The translations under genes were made by a program, and so were the position numbers. From assembly GCF_020166345.1 (NCBI RefSeq), contig NZ_JAIUJS010000004.1, positions 124,001 to 188,000 on the forward strand: 64,000 nt of DNA, written 5' to 3'. The DNA is from Winogradskyella vincentii (GTDB taxonomy: Bacteria > Bacteroidota > Bacteroidia > Flavobacteriales > Flavobacteriaceae). Below, piece after piece: positions 17,394-24,875 of the stretch (position 1 is its first letter; each line of letters begins with the position of its first letter). A model generated the notes under the pieces. It did no database searches. It saw nothing but the letters and a program-made list of their open reading frames with translations, and was not told the origin of the DNA.

Positions 17394-17889
17394 AACTATG
17401 TGTATTAGTTAACTTTTCTCTTATCGTTTTACGTGCTCTAGATAACGCTACTCTAATTGCAGTTTCGTTCATATCCAACATTTTAGAAATTTCTGCAAAA
17501 TCGTATTGTTCTATATCTCTTAGTTGCACTATTATTTTTTGTTGTTCTGGTAATTCTTCCATTATTTTAGAAACCCAGTCGATACTATCCTTTGCCTCTA
17601 CTTGTTTCTGTAATGACGAATTGCTATCCGTATAATTACTGTGAACAATTTTTAAATTTTGGGCTTGTTTAGACTTTAACCTATCTAGGCAAAAATTCTT
17701 GGTCATTGTCATTGAAAAAGCCTCAACATTTTTATACTCACCAATCTTTTCCTTATTTCTCCACAGCTTAAGTAAAATCTCTTGTGTGGCATCTTCTGCT
17801 TCTTCTCTAGAAACCAGTAATCGTTTTGCTAAACGAAACACTTTATCCTTAAAAGGCATTACTAAGCTTACAAAATCTGCTTGTTTCAT
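17380..17889 (-). CDS. ECF-type RNA polymerase sigma factor
   Basis: 169 aa. Region 2 is recognisable as SREEAEDATQEILLKLWRNKEKI followed by FSMTMTKNFCLDRLKSK (-10 recognition), and region 4 as LPEQQKIIVQLRDIEQYDFAEISKMLDMNETAIRVALSRARKTI, a helix-turn-helix. No regions 1.1 or 3, hence an extracytoplasmic-function sigma factor. It heads an operon with an anti-sigma-like protein and two DUF4252 proteins. The target promoters are not known. Its start is 155 bases from the divergent S41 peptidase gene. Confidence 0.93.
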   Translation of the reverse strand: MKQADFVSLVMPFKDKVFRLAKRLLVSREEAEDATQEILLKLWRNKEKIGEYKNVEAFSMTMTKNFCLDRLKSKQAQNLKIVHSNYTDSNSSLQKQVEAKDSIDWVSKIMEELPEQQKIIVQLRDIEQYDFAEISKMLDMNETAIRVALSRARKTIREKLTNTHSYGIK

Positions 17890-18044
17890 TACTAATTTGA
17901 TTGGTGGTAAAGTTGGTTTTTATCCTTCTTCAACATTACGACGATAGACATTACATTTTGTTACAAAGTTTTTTTTTTCACAATAATGTAAGTAAATTTA
18001 GAGTTTTACAGACAGAAGTAAAATATTGCTACTTTAAAAAGGAA

Positions 18045-19481
18045 ATGATGAAAAAGATACTGACCCTAACAATAGGTTGTCTGGTGCTGTTTTTTGCTAC
18101 CAGTTGTTTTGAAGACCTTGACGACAATGCTATTAATGCCTCAGAGATTACCGATTTTATTTGGAAAGGCATGAATGCCGCTTACTTATACAAATCTGAG
18201 ATACCTGACCTAGCGAATGATAGATTTTCTTCTGACGAAGAGTATGCAGAATACCTTAATGGATTTGAATCTCCAGAAGATTTATTTGAGTCATTAATAT
18301 ACTTGCCTGAAGATATAGATAGATTTAGCCGATTGTTTTCAAATTATTTTGATCTTCAAAATTTATTACAAGGCAATTCAATAACTAATGGTCTTGAATT
18401 TAACCTATACTTTGTGCCTGGAAGTGAATTCGAAGTTTTTGGTGCTATAACATTAGTGTTAAATAATAGTGTTGCGGATAACGAAGGTTTAGAAAGAGGA
18501 ATGATATTTAGAGCCATTGATGGTGAAGATTTAAACACAAGCAATTTAAGTAGTCTATTAGGTCAAACAACTTACACTCTTAATTTTGCAGAATACAATG
18601 ATAATGGCACTCCAGAGGCGGAAGATGATTCAGTTACATCAAATGGAGAGAGCATTACACTGACTAAGCAAGGTTTTTCTGAAAACCCAATTCATTATAC
18701 AGACGTATTGGAAATAGACAATACCTCAATAGGATATTTAGTATATAATAGTTTCTTAAGTAGTTTTGATGACGAATTGAACGACGCTTTTGGAACATTT
18801 CAAAATGCAAATATTGATGAACTTGTTATTGATTTGAGATATAATGGTGGTGGGTCTGTTGAAACAGCTGCTTATTTAGGAAGCATGATTACTGGGCAGT
18901 TCAATGGTGAAGTATATTCGCAATTAAGGTATAATGATAACTTAACTAGTCGTAACAGAGATTATCTTTTCACTACTTCTATTGAAGGTGGTGGATCTAT
19001 TAACAGCTTGAATCTATCAAGAATATATGTGTTGACCACAAATAGAAGAACGGCTTCTGCTAGTGAATTATTAATTAATAGTTTAAAACCTTACATAGAG
19101 GTAATTGTGATTGGTGAAAATACCGCAGGAAAGACTCAGGCATCTCTCACTGTTTATGATACACCAGTATTATTCTCTACCCAAAATATTAACCCAAATC
19201 ATACTTATGCAATGCAACCGTTAGTTGCCAATTCATCAAATGTAAATAATCAATTAGTACCTTCTGATGGGCTAGTGCCAGATATTTTTCTTTCTGAGTT
19301 TCCTGGTAATCTTGGTAGATTCGGTAACGTTGACGAGCCGTTATTGGCAGAAGCTATTTTTCAAATCACCGGATCAACTGGAAGAAATGCATTAGAATAT
19401 TATGATTATCCAACTCCTCCCAAAGAAGTTAACATGAGTAAATTCTTCCATCCATTAGAATTTGAAATGTATATAGATTAA
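18045..19481 (+). CDS. S41 family peptidase lipoprotein (C-terminal processing/tricorn-type)
   Basis: 478 aa from the chosen ATG, which begins MMKKILTLTIGCL and gives a proper lipoprotein signal with lipobox ATSC; an open frame continues upstream but has no signal. The mature protein has a helical N-terminal segment with DFIWKGMNAAYLYKSEIPDL, a PDZ-like part (NSVADNEGLERGMIFRAIDGEDL, about 145-167) and the S41 domain: DLRYNGGGSVETAAYLGS, the catalytic-serine motif TASASE at 336-341, and Lys363 in ENTAGKTQ. It is probably a periplasmic or surface-anchored protease. It is divergent from the sigma factor operon. Confidence 0.9.
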   Translation: MMKKILTLTIGCLVLFFATSCFEDLDDNAINASEITDFIWKGMNAAYLYKSEIPDLANDRFSSDEEYAEYLNGFESPEDLFESLIYLPEDIDRFSRLFSNYFDLQNLLQGNSITNGLEFNLYFVPGSEFEVFGAITLVLNNSVADNEGLERGMIFRAIDGEDLNTSNLSSLLGQTTYTLNFAEYNDNGTPEAEDDSVTSNGESITLTKQGFSENPIHYTDVLEIDNTSIGYLVYNSFLSSFDDELNDAFGTFQNANIDELVIDLRYNGGGSVETAAYLGSMITGQFNGEVYSQLRYNDNLTSRNRDYLFTTSIEGGGSINSLNLSRIYVLTTNRRTASASELLINSLKPYIEVIVIGENTAGKTQASLTVYDTPVLFSTQNINPNHTYAMQPLVANSSNVNNQLVPSDGLVPDIFLSEFPGNLGRFGNVDEPLLAEAIFQITGSTGRNALEYYDYPTPPKEVNMSKFFHPLEFEMYID

Positions 19482-19483
19482 AA

Positions 19484-19513
19484 AAAAGCCACTTTAAACA
19501 AGTGGCTTTTTTT
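19484..19513. terminator. Bidirectional intrinsic terminator
   Basis: GCCACTT, loop TAAAC, AAGTGGC flanked by A- and T-runs on both sides, between the convergent S41 peptidase and TonB receptor genes. Confidence 0.9.
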
Positions 19514-21381
19514 TATAAGTTTAGGTTAAACCCAACACTAACATTTCGCCCTCGAGTGGTGTAACCAAGAATTTCAAAATAATCCTCATTTAAGATATTA
19601 TCAAGTGTGATAAATAGTTTCATTTTATCATCTAATATTTTATGACTGAAGTATAGATTGAATAGAGCATATGCATCCAATTCTGTATTTGAAAATGTAG
19701 AAAAATCTAAATCACTTCGTTCACCAACATATTGAAGATTAATTGACGCATAAGTTTCATTTGAAAAATCATATCCCAAATAAGCATTGGCTCTATGTTT
19801 AGGCAATCTAATGCGTTCTCCATCTATTAGCTCGGTAAAGGTATAATTTGCTGTTAATTGAAGATTTTCAATTAAATCAAGCTCAGCCTCGACCTCAAAA
19901 CCTTGAACTGTGGCGTCTTCTTCGGAGTTTTCATATTCAGAGGTAAATATAATGGTGCTCTTTTCATTTCTATTGAAATAAACACCACTAAGTCTTATAC
20001 CATCCTTAGAATTATATTCTAGACCACCTTCTATGGTTTTATTTTCTTCTGGTTCTAAATCTGGATTAGCGCCAAAAAACCCAAATAACTGGGACAAATT
20101 AGGAGCAATAAATGAAGTAGCATAAGAACCAAATACTTTAGTATACCCCTTGTTTAAATCAAAATTATAAGAAGGATTGATATTGTAAACAAACTGAGAA
20201 CCATACTCGCTGTGATTGTTTAATCTTCCACCAATATTTAGATTTAAGCCGTAATCGGAAACATAAACCACATTTGCATAAGGATCTGAATTTGAGAAAC
20301 TTTCTTCTTCGGCAAAGATGCTGTTATAATCACCATAGTTTATTCCAATTATAGTGTAGAATTTATCATTAATTACGTATTTATTGAATGCATCAACTAT
20401 AATACTTTCTGCATCATTGACTGTACTAAATGCGGAAATGGTTTCTCGATTAATTTTGGTAAATGATGCATTAACCTGAAAACTTCCATTTTTATATTCA
20501 AATTTTGGTGCTAATCCAAATCTAAATTGTTCTGAAGTAAATGTATCATCCGTATCAGCTAATGTAAAATTTGGTGGAGGGAAACCATCAATATCCGTTT
20601 TAAATTTATCGATACTTGTAAATGCAGACAAACTAAATTTATCTGAAAATTCATATCCTAATTTTATACCAGTATTGTATCTAGAAAATGGATCTATTTC
20701 AGGATTATCAGACTTTGCAGCCGATAACCCATCCATATACTGATTCCCAAAACTAGCTACATATGAAAATTTATGCAATGTTCCATTTAATGATATATTA
20801 TTAGTGAAACTTGATACGTTGTAGTTAAGATTATCTTGAGTTTGATTGGTTCCAAAAACACTTAAGATACTCGCAGAAAATTCTTCCTCAGCTGCCTTTC
20901 TCGTAGTAATATTTATAACCGCAGTAGAAGCACTATTACCATATAATGTACTAGACGCTCCTTTTAAGATTTCAATAGAGTCAATGGTGTTTAGGTCTAA
21001 TAATCGTAAATCGAATTCATTCGATACCAATGACGGATCATTGACTTGAATACCATCAATTAAAACTAATACTTGCCTATTGTTACCACCCCTTATGAAA
21101 TAACCAAGATTTTGACCGGCTACACTCCTACTGCCATTAATTTCAATACCACTTTTGGTATTAATTAATTCTGCAACAGTTTTACCTTGGTTACGTTCTA
21201 TCTCATCTCTGGTAATTTTAACAACTGTTTTACCAGAGTTTTCACGTTTAATTTTAAAACGTGTGTCTGACAGCACTACTTCGCCCAACGTTTCTACTTT
21301 TACTGAATCCTTTTTTGTTTGTGCAAATCCAGCAGTTAGCATACCAATAGTTAGCATGCAAAACCATTTAGTTTTGTTCAT
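19513..21381 (-). CDS. btuB: BtuB-like TonB-dependent receptor for cobalamin
   Basis: 622 aa. A signal peptide ends in AGFAQ. The plug domain is clear (GKTVAELINTKSGIEI, IDSIEILKGASSTLYGNSASTAVINI) and the beta-barrel follows with a C-terminal strand ending VSVGFNLNL. The length and the plug resemble BtuB-type receptors. The cobalamin riboswitch about 75 bases upstream and the divergent btuF-btuC-btuD genes make vitamin B12 or cobamide the likely ligand. Energy would come from TonB-ExbBD, not present here. The specific cobamide is not predictable. Confidence 0.9.
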   Translation of the reverse strand: MNKTKWFCMLTIGMLTAGFAQTKKDSVKVETLGEVVLSDTRFKIKRENSGKTVVKITRDEIERNQGKTVAELINTKSGIEINGSRSVAGQNLGYFIRGGNNRQVLVLIDGIQVNDPSLVSNEFDLRLLDLNTIDSIEILKGASSTLYGNSASTAVINITTRKAAEEEFSASILSVFGTNQTQDNLNYNVSSFTNNISLNGTLHKFSYVASFGNQYMDGLSAAKSDNPEIDPFSRYNTGIKLGYEFSDKFSLSAFTSIDKFKTDIDGFPPPNFTLADTDDTFTSEQFRFGLAPKFEYKNGSFQVNASFTKINRETISAFSTVNDAESIIVDAFNKYVINDKFYTIIGINYGDYNSIFAEEESFSNSDPYANVVYVSDYGLNLNIGGRLNNHSEYGSQFVYNINPSYNFDLNKGYTKVFGSYATSFIAPNLSQLFGFFGANPDLEPEENKTIEGGLEYNSKDGIRLSGVYFNRNEKSTIIFTSEYENSEEDATVQGFEVEAELDLIENLQLTANYTFTELIDGERIRLPKHRANAYLGYDFSNETYASINLQYVGERSDLDFSTFSNTELDAYALFNLYFSHKILDDKMKLFITLDNILNEDYFEILGYTTRGRNVSVGFNLNL

Positions 21382-21421
21382 TTTAATTTAATTGCTCGAG
21401 AACATACAGCGAACTATACGT

Positions 21422-21442
21422 AAACTTTTATCCCGAAAGTTT
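21422..21442 (-). other. Hairpin between riboswitch and btuB
   Basis: On the minus strand AAACTTT, loop CGGGATA, AAAGTTT forms a 7-bp stem after the riboswitch. No U-run follows, so it is not a normal intrinsic terminator; it could be the expression-platform element, but this is inference. Confidence 0.4.
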
Positions 21443-21454
21443 GACTTATTTGTT

Positions 21455-21621
21455 GAAATTGGCAGGTCTCCTGACTTGCGTCTTGTTATTAGTCTTCCCA
21501 GAATAATTCCAGTGACATTGAAGAAATAACAAGCGTAATAGCTTACAGTTGCGGGAACAGTTCTGGATTTTCACCAGATTCCCTTTTAATCAACTTTTAA
21601 TAAAAAGTCGAACCAGATTTC
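21455..21621 (-). promoter_or_regulatory. Cobalamin riboswitch
   Basis: Read on the minus strand, the conserved parts appear in the right order: GGTTCGAC near the 5' end, GGGAATCTGGTGAAAATCC, then CCCGCAACTGTAAGC, the GTCACTGG stem region, GGGAAGAC, and the terminal B12 box AGTCAGGAGACCTGCC (21461-21476). The ends GAAAT and ATTTC can pair as P1. It lies upstream of the TonB receptor and would lower its expression when adenosyl- or other cobalamins bind. Motif order and sequence make this secure. Confidence 0.95.
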
Positions 21622-21637
21622 GATGCGAAAATAATAC

Positions 21638-21661
21638 TTATAATCCTTTAGCAGATTATAA
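21638..21661 (-). other. Hairpin between miniprotein gene and riboswitch
   Basis: Perfect 8-bp inverted repeat TTATAATC, 8-base loop, GATTATAA just after the miniprotein stop. It is AT-rich and only loosely followed by T residues, so it may be a weak terminator or a structural separator before the riboswitch. Confidence 0.4.
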
Positions 21662-21663
21662 TC

Positions 21664-21771
21664 TTACTTTTTATTATTCAATTTATATATGAGATATATA
21701 AATCCAACTAAAAAATGCAGAATGATAACACCTGCAACAATATATAGTGTTAAATTTGAATCACCTCTCAT
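21664..21771 (-). CDS. Candidate 35-aa single-pass membrane miniprotein upstream of the cobalamin riboswitch
   Basis: A short frame from ATG to TAA that encodes MRGDSNLTLY, a continuous hydrophobic helix (about residues 8-29) and a basic tail YKLNNKK. The composition is exactly that of a single-pass membrane peptide rather than random sequence. A TAATTTTG -7-like box lies 22 bases upstream, and the riboswitch follows on the same strand 42 bases after the stop, so one transcript could carry the miniprotein, riboswitch and btuB. No homologue is recalled. It may be a small partner of the B12 importer or an upstream leader; either is inference. Confidence 0.55.
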   Translation of the reverse strand: MRGDSNLTLYIVAGVIILHFLVGFIYLIYKLNNKK

Positions 21772-21792
21772 TGTAATGGGTAATATTTAAAT

Positions 21793-21800
21793 CAAAATTA
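21793..21800 (-). promoter_or_regulatory. Candidate -7 box for the miniprotein/riboswitch transcript
   Basis: TAATTTTG on the minus strand matches TAnnTTTG, 22 bases before the 35-codon frame. The -33 element is not convincing. Confidence 0.4.
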
Positions 21801-21820
21801 AAAATTGCACGAGTTATTAT

Positions 21821-22972
21821 ATGCCACTTAAGTTACATACCATACATATTGTATTGTTAATAATGCTTATTTGTTTAGTCTCTTGTATAAGTGAAACTTC
21901 AAAAGAGCTTTCTCAGAATAATAATGGTAATAATTTAAATCTAAAATATGCTACAGGTTTTTCTGCCAATGACTACGGTACTCACATAGTATTGGAAATT
22001 AAAAATCCTTGGCCAAAAGCTACTAAAACATACAAATACGCTCTACTCAAGGATAATGGCACGACTCCCCAAATAGGTAATAGTTTTGATGGGATTATAA
22101 AGCCCATCAATAATTTGGTGGTTACTTCTACAACTCATATTCCATCTTTAGAATTATTAGGTGTTGAAAACGGTTTGGTTGGATTTCCTGGTACAGACTA
22201 TATATCCTCTGAAAAAACAAGAAAACGAATTGAGACTGGAGATATTAGAGAACTAGGAAAAAATGAAGGGATTAATACAGAAGTATTACTAGAATTAAAT
22301 CCAGATGTTGTTATAGGATTTGGTGTTGATGGTGTAAATAAAACCTTTGAAACAATAAAGAAAGCCGGTATCCCAGTTATTTACAATGGTGATTGGGTTG
22401 AATCTTCTTCATTAGCCAAAGCTGAATGGATTAAGTTTTTTGGTGTTTTGTTTAATAAGGAAAAGGAAGCAGATTCAATTTTTCAATCTATAGAAAGGAA
22501 TTATTTAGAGGCAAAAAGCCAAGCAAAACAAGCATCAAATAGACCAACCGTAGTTAGTGGTGCTATGCACAAAGATGTTTGGTATTTACCGAATGGCTCA
22601 AGTCCAGAAGCAGAATTTCTAAAGGATGCTAATGTAGATTACCTATGGAGTGATACAACAGGTAATGGGAGCTTGTCATTAAGTTTTGAAGCTGTTCTGG
22701 CCAAAGCAAAGAATGCTGAAATATGGTTAAGTCCTTCTTATTACACCAGTTTCGATCAACTTAAAGAAGCAAGTGAATTGTATACTAATTTTGAAGCCTT
22801 TAAATCAAAAAATATTTATACTTTTTCAAGAACTACAGGTTCAACAGGAGGTGTGTTGTATTACGAACTTGGAACTTCAAGACCAGATTTAATCCTAAAA
22901 GATCTGATTAAAATTTGCCACCCAGAACTCCTAAAAGATTACTCACCATATTTTTTTAAAAAGCTTAAATAA
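21821..22972 (+). CDS. btuF: ABC transporter substrate-binding lipoprotein, cobalamin type
   Basis: 383 aa. Lipoprotein signal with lipobox LVSC (Cys at about residue 22). The periplasmic-binding domain follows: RIVVTS-like NLVVTSTTHIPSLELLGVENGLVGFPGTDY, the GINTEVLLELNPDVVIGFG strand and the later ARPTVVSGAMHKDVWYLPNG segment, all typical of the iron-siderophore/B12 binding-protein family (BtuF/FhuD class). It heads btuF-btuC-btuD and is divergent from the riboswitch-controlled TonB receptor, so B12 delivery to the BtuC permease is the best reading. Bacteroidota members carry this extra N-terminal extension. Confidence 0.88.
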   Translation: MPLKLHTIHIVLLIMLICLVSCISETSKELSQNNNGNNLNLKYATGFSANDYGTHIVLEIKNPWPKATKTYKYALLKDNGTTPQIGNSFDGIIKPINNLVVTSTTHIPSLELLGVENGLVGFPGTDYISSEKTRKRIETGDIRELGKNEGINTEVLLELNPDVVIGFGVDGVNKTFETIKKAGIPVIYNGDWVESSSLAKAEWIKFFGVLFNKEKEADSIFQSIERNYLEAKSQAKQASNRPTVVSGAMHKDVWYLPNGSSPEAEFLKDANVDYLWSDTTGNGSLSLSFEAVLAKAKNAEIWLSPSYYTSFDQLKEASELYTNFEAFKSKNIYTFSRTTGSTGGVLYYELGTSRPDLILKDLIKICHPELLKDYSPYFFKKLK

Positions 22973-24001
22973 TTGAACAATAATAAGACATACCGAATTC
23001 AATTTTTGACACTATTAATTGTGTTGTTATTATGCTTTTTAGTTAATATTAGTCTAGGTTCCATAAGCATTCCGTTAGGTAATGTTATTGAAGGGTTATT
23101 TGGTTCATTAGAAAATGAAACTTGGCAAATAATAATTAAGGATTTTAGACTTCCAAAGGCCATTACTGCAATACTAGTTGGATCAGGATTGGGCATTTCA
23201 GGTTTATTAATGCAAACCTTGTTTAGGAACCCTTTAGCAGGTCCATTTGTACTAGGTATTAGTTCTGGAGCAAGTTTAGGTGTTGCAATTATAATTTTAG
23301 GTTCTGGATTATTCGGTGGTGTTTTTGCGACCTACTTAATTTCAAAATGGAGCATTGTAATTGCGGCAAGTCTCGGTAGTTTTTTGGTGTTATTGGCTGT
23401 ATTGGCTGTTTCGAGCAAGGTAAGGGATACGATGGCCATTCTCATCATTGGATTAATGTTTGGTAGCATTACTGCAGCAGTTGTTAGTGTATTATCGTAT
23501 TTCAGCACAGCCGAACAATTACAACAATACATTTTCTGGGGTTTTGGCAGTTTAAGTAATCTCTCGTGGAATGAATTATCATTGTTTTTTGGGCTTTATA
23601 TTTTAGGATTGTTTTTAGCAGTTTTTTCAATTAAAAACTTGAACAGTCTCTTATTGGGCGACAACTATGCCAAGAGCTTAGGGTTGAGTTTAAAACGTAG
23701 CAGGCTAGTAATAATATTAGCAACAAGTCTAATTGCAGGAACCATTACAGCTTTCGCAGGGCCAATTGCCTTTATTGGTTTGGCAATACCTCATTTAACC
23801 AGACAAATATTTAGAACCTCAAACCATCGGATACTTTTACCTGCAGTTTTATTATTTGGAGCAATCGTAATGCTAGTTTGTGATAGCATAGCTCAACTAC
23901 CATCTAGCGACTATGTATTACCAATAAATGCTATTACAGCCTTAGTTGGTGCTCCTGTTGTTATCTGGCTGTTAGTAAGGCAAAGAAAAATGATGTTTTA
24001 A
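22973..24001 (+). CDS. btuC: Cobalamin ABC transporter permease
   Basis: 342 aa with about ten transmembrane helices of the FecCD/BtuC family. Signatures: RLPKAITAILVGSGLGISGLLMQTLFRNPLAGPFVLGISSGASLG (about 62-105), and the later GLAIPHLTRQIFRTSNHRILLPA with the EAA-like coupling region. The start is a TTG immediately after the btuF stop. Its last base overlaps the ATG of the ATPase gene, so the three genes are one transcription unit. The substrate is inferred as B12 from the adjacent riboswitch and receptor; siderophore is the alternative. Confidence 0.9.
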   Translation: MNNNKTYRIQFLTLLIVLLLCFLVNISLGSISIPLGNVIEGLFGSLENETWQIIIKDFRLPKAITAILVGSGLGISGLLMQTLFRNPLAGPFVLGISSGASLGVAIIILGSGLFGGVFATYLISKWSIVIAASLGSFLVLLAVLAVSSKVRDTMAILIIGLMFGSITAAVVSVLSYFSTAEQLQQYIFWGFGSLSNLSWNELSLFFGLYILGLFLAVFSIKNLNSLLLGDNYAKSLGLSLKRSRLVIILATSLIAGTITAFAGPIAFIGLAIPHLTRQIFRTSNHRILLPAVLLFGAIVMLVCDSIAQLPSSDYVLPINAITALVGAPVVIWLLVRQRKMMF

Positions 24002-24795
24002 TGACAAAAAAGAATATAAATATCATACTAAAAACAGAAAACCTTTCAATTGGTTACAAAACCAAGAGAGAAGATCTTGTGGTTGCTTCAAATATTAATA
24101 TTGAACTAGAAAAAGGGAAACTTATAGGTTTAGTAGGTGCAAATGGAATTGGAAAATCCACATTGCTTAGAACTTTAATAAAAGTTCAACCATCGCTCTC
24201 AGGTTTAATACACATTAATAATAAGGATTTAAATCAAACTAGTGTTCAAGAATTGGCTAAACAATTGAGTATTGTTTTAACTGAACAGATGACTTCTAAA
24301 AATCTTTCTGTTTATGAACTGGTTGCCTTAGGAAGACATCCCTATACCAATTGGATTGGGAATTTATCTCAAAATGATATAGAGATCATTAATAGATCTT
24401 TAGAATTGGTAAATATCTCAAGTTTAAAAGACAAAAAGTGCTTTGAGCTAAGTGATGGGCAACTACAAAAAGTCATGATTGCCAGAGCCTTGGCCCAAGA
24501 TACAGATATTATAGTCTTAGATGAACCTACTACGCATTTGGATATGTATCATAAGGCCTATATATTAAAGTTATTGCAAAGGCTTACAAAAGAAACAGGA
24601 AAAACGATATTATTTTCATCACATGAAATTGAGCTAGCGATTCAACTTTGTGACACCATGATTGTAATGACGGACAATGACGTTATTTGTGACCAACCAT
24701 GCAATTTAATTTCAGAAGGTATATTTGAAACTCTCTTTCCTAAAGACCTTATTACATTCGATAATTCAACTGGAAGTTTCAGGGTGAGTAAATAA
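24001..24795 (+). CDS. btuD: Cobalamin ABC transporter ATP-binding protein
   Basis: 264 aa. Walker A GANGIGKST (about 47-55), Q-loop region in VLTEQMTSKNLSVYELV, signature segment LSDGQLQKVMIARAL (C-loop LSDGQ, with D in place of the second G of LSGGQ, a common variant in the BtuD/FecE class), Walker B IIVLDEPTTHLD, and the H-loop in LFSSHEIELA. It starts with an ATG overlapping the permease stop. It energises the BtuC permease in import across the inner membrane. Confidence 0.9.
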   Translation: MTKKNINIILKTENLSIGYKTKREDLVVASNINIELEKGKLIGLVGANGIGKSTLLRTLIKVQPSLSGLIHINNKDLNQTSVQELAKQLSIVLTEQMTSKNLSVYELVALGRHPYTNWIGNLSQNDIEIINRSLELVNISSLKDKKCFELSDGQLQKVMIARALAQDTDIIVLDEPTTHLDMYHKAYILKLLQRLTKETGKTILFSSHEIELAIQLCDTMIVMTDNDVICDQPCNLISEGIFETLFPKDLITFDNSTGSFRVSK

Positions 24796-24798
24796 AAT

Positions 24799-24850
24799 AA
24801 AGTTTGTAATCGTTAAGTAAATACCATTTTATTTTAGGTATTTAAACTTT
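24799..24850. terminator. Nested hairpin after btuD
   Basis: An inner stem TAAATACC/GGTATTTA is enclosed by an outer pair AAAGTTT/AAACTTT. It ends at the rmuC promoter box and lacks a T-run, so termination is possible but not certain. Confidence 0.4.
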
Positions 24851-24857
24851 ATCTTTG
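24850..24857 (+). promoter_or_regulatory. Candidate -7 box for rmuC
   Basis: TATCTTTG matches TAnnTTTG and lies 19 bases before the ATG. It contains the TTG that would be an upstream start codon, which argues for the ATG start of rmuC. Confidence 0.5.
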
Positions 24858-24875
24858 AGAAATACACTTTTCAAC

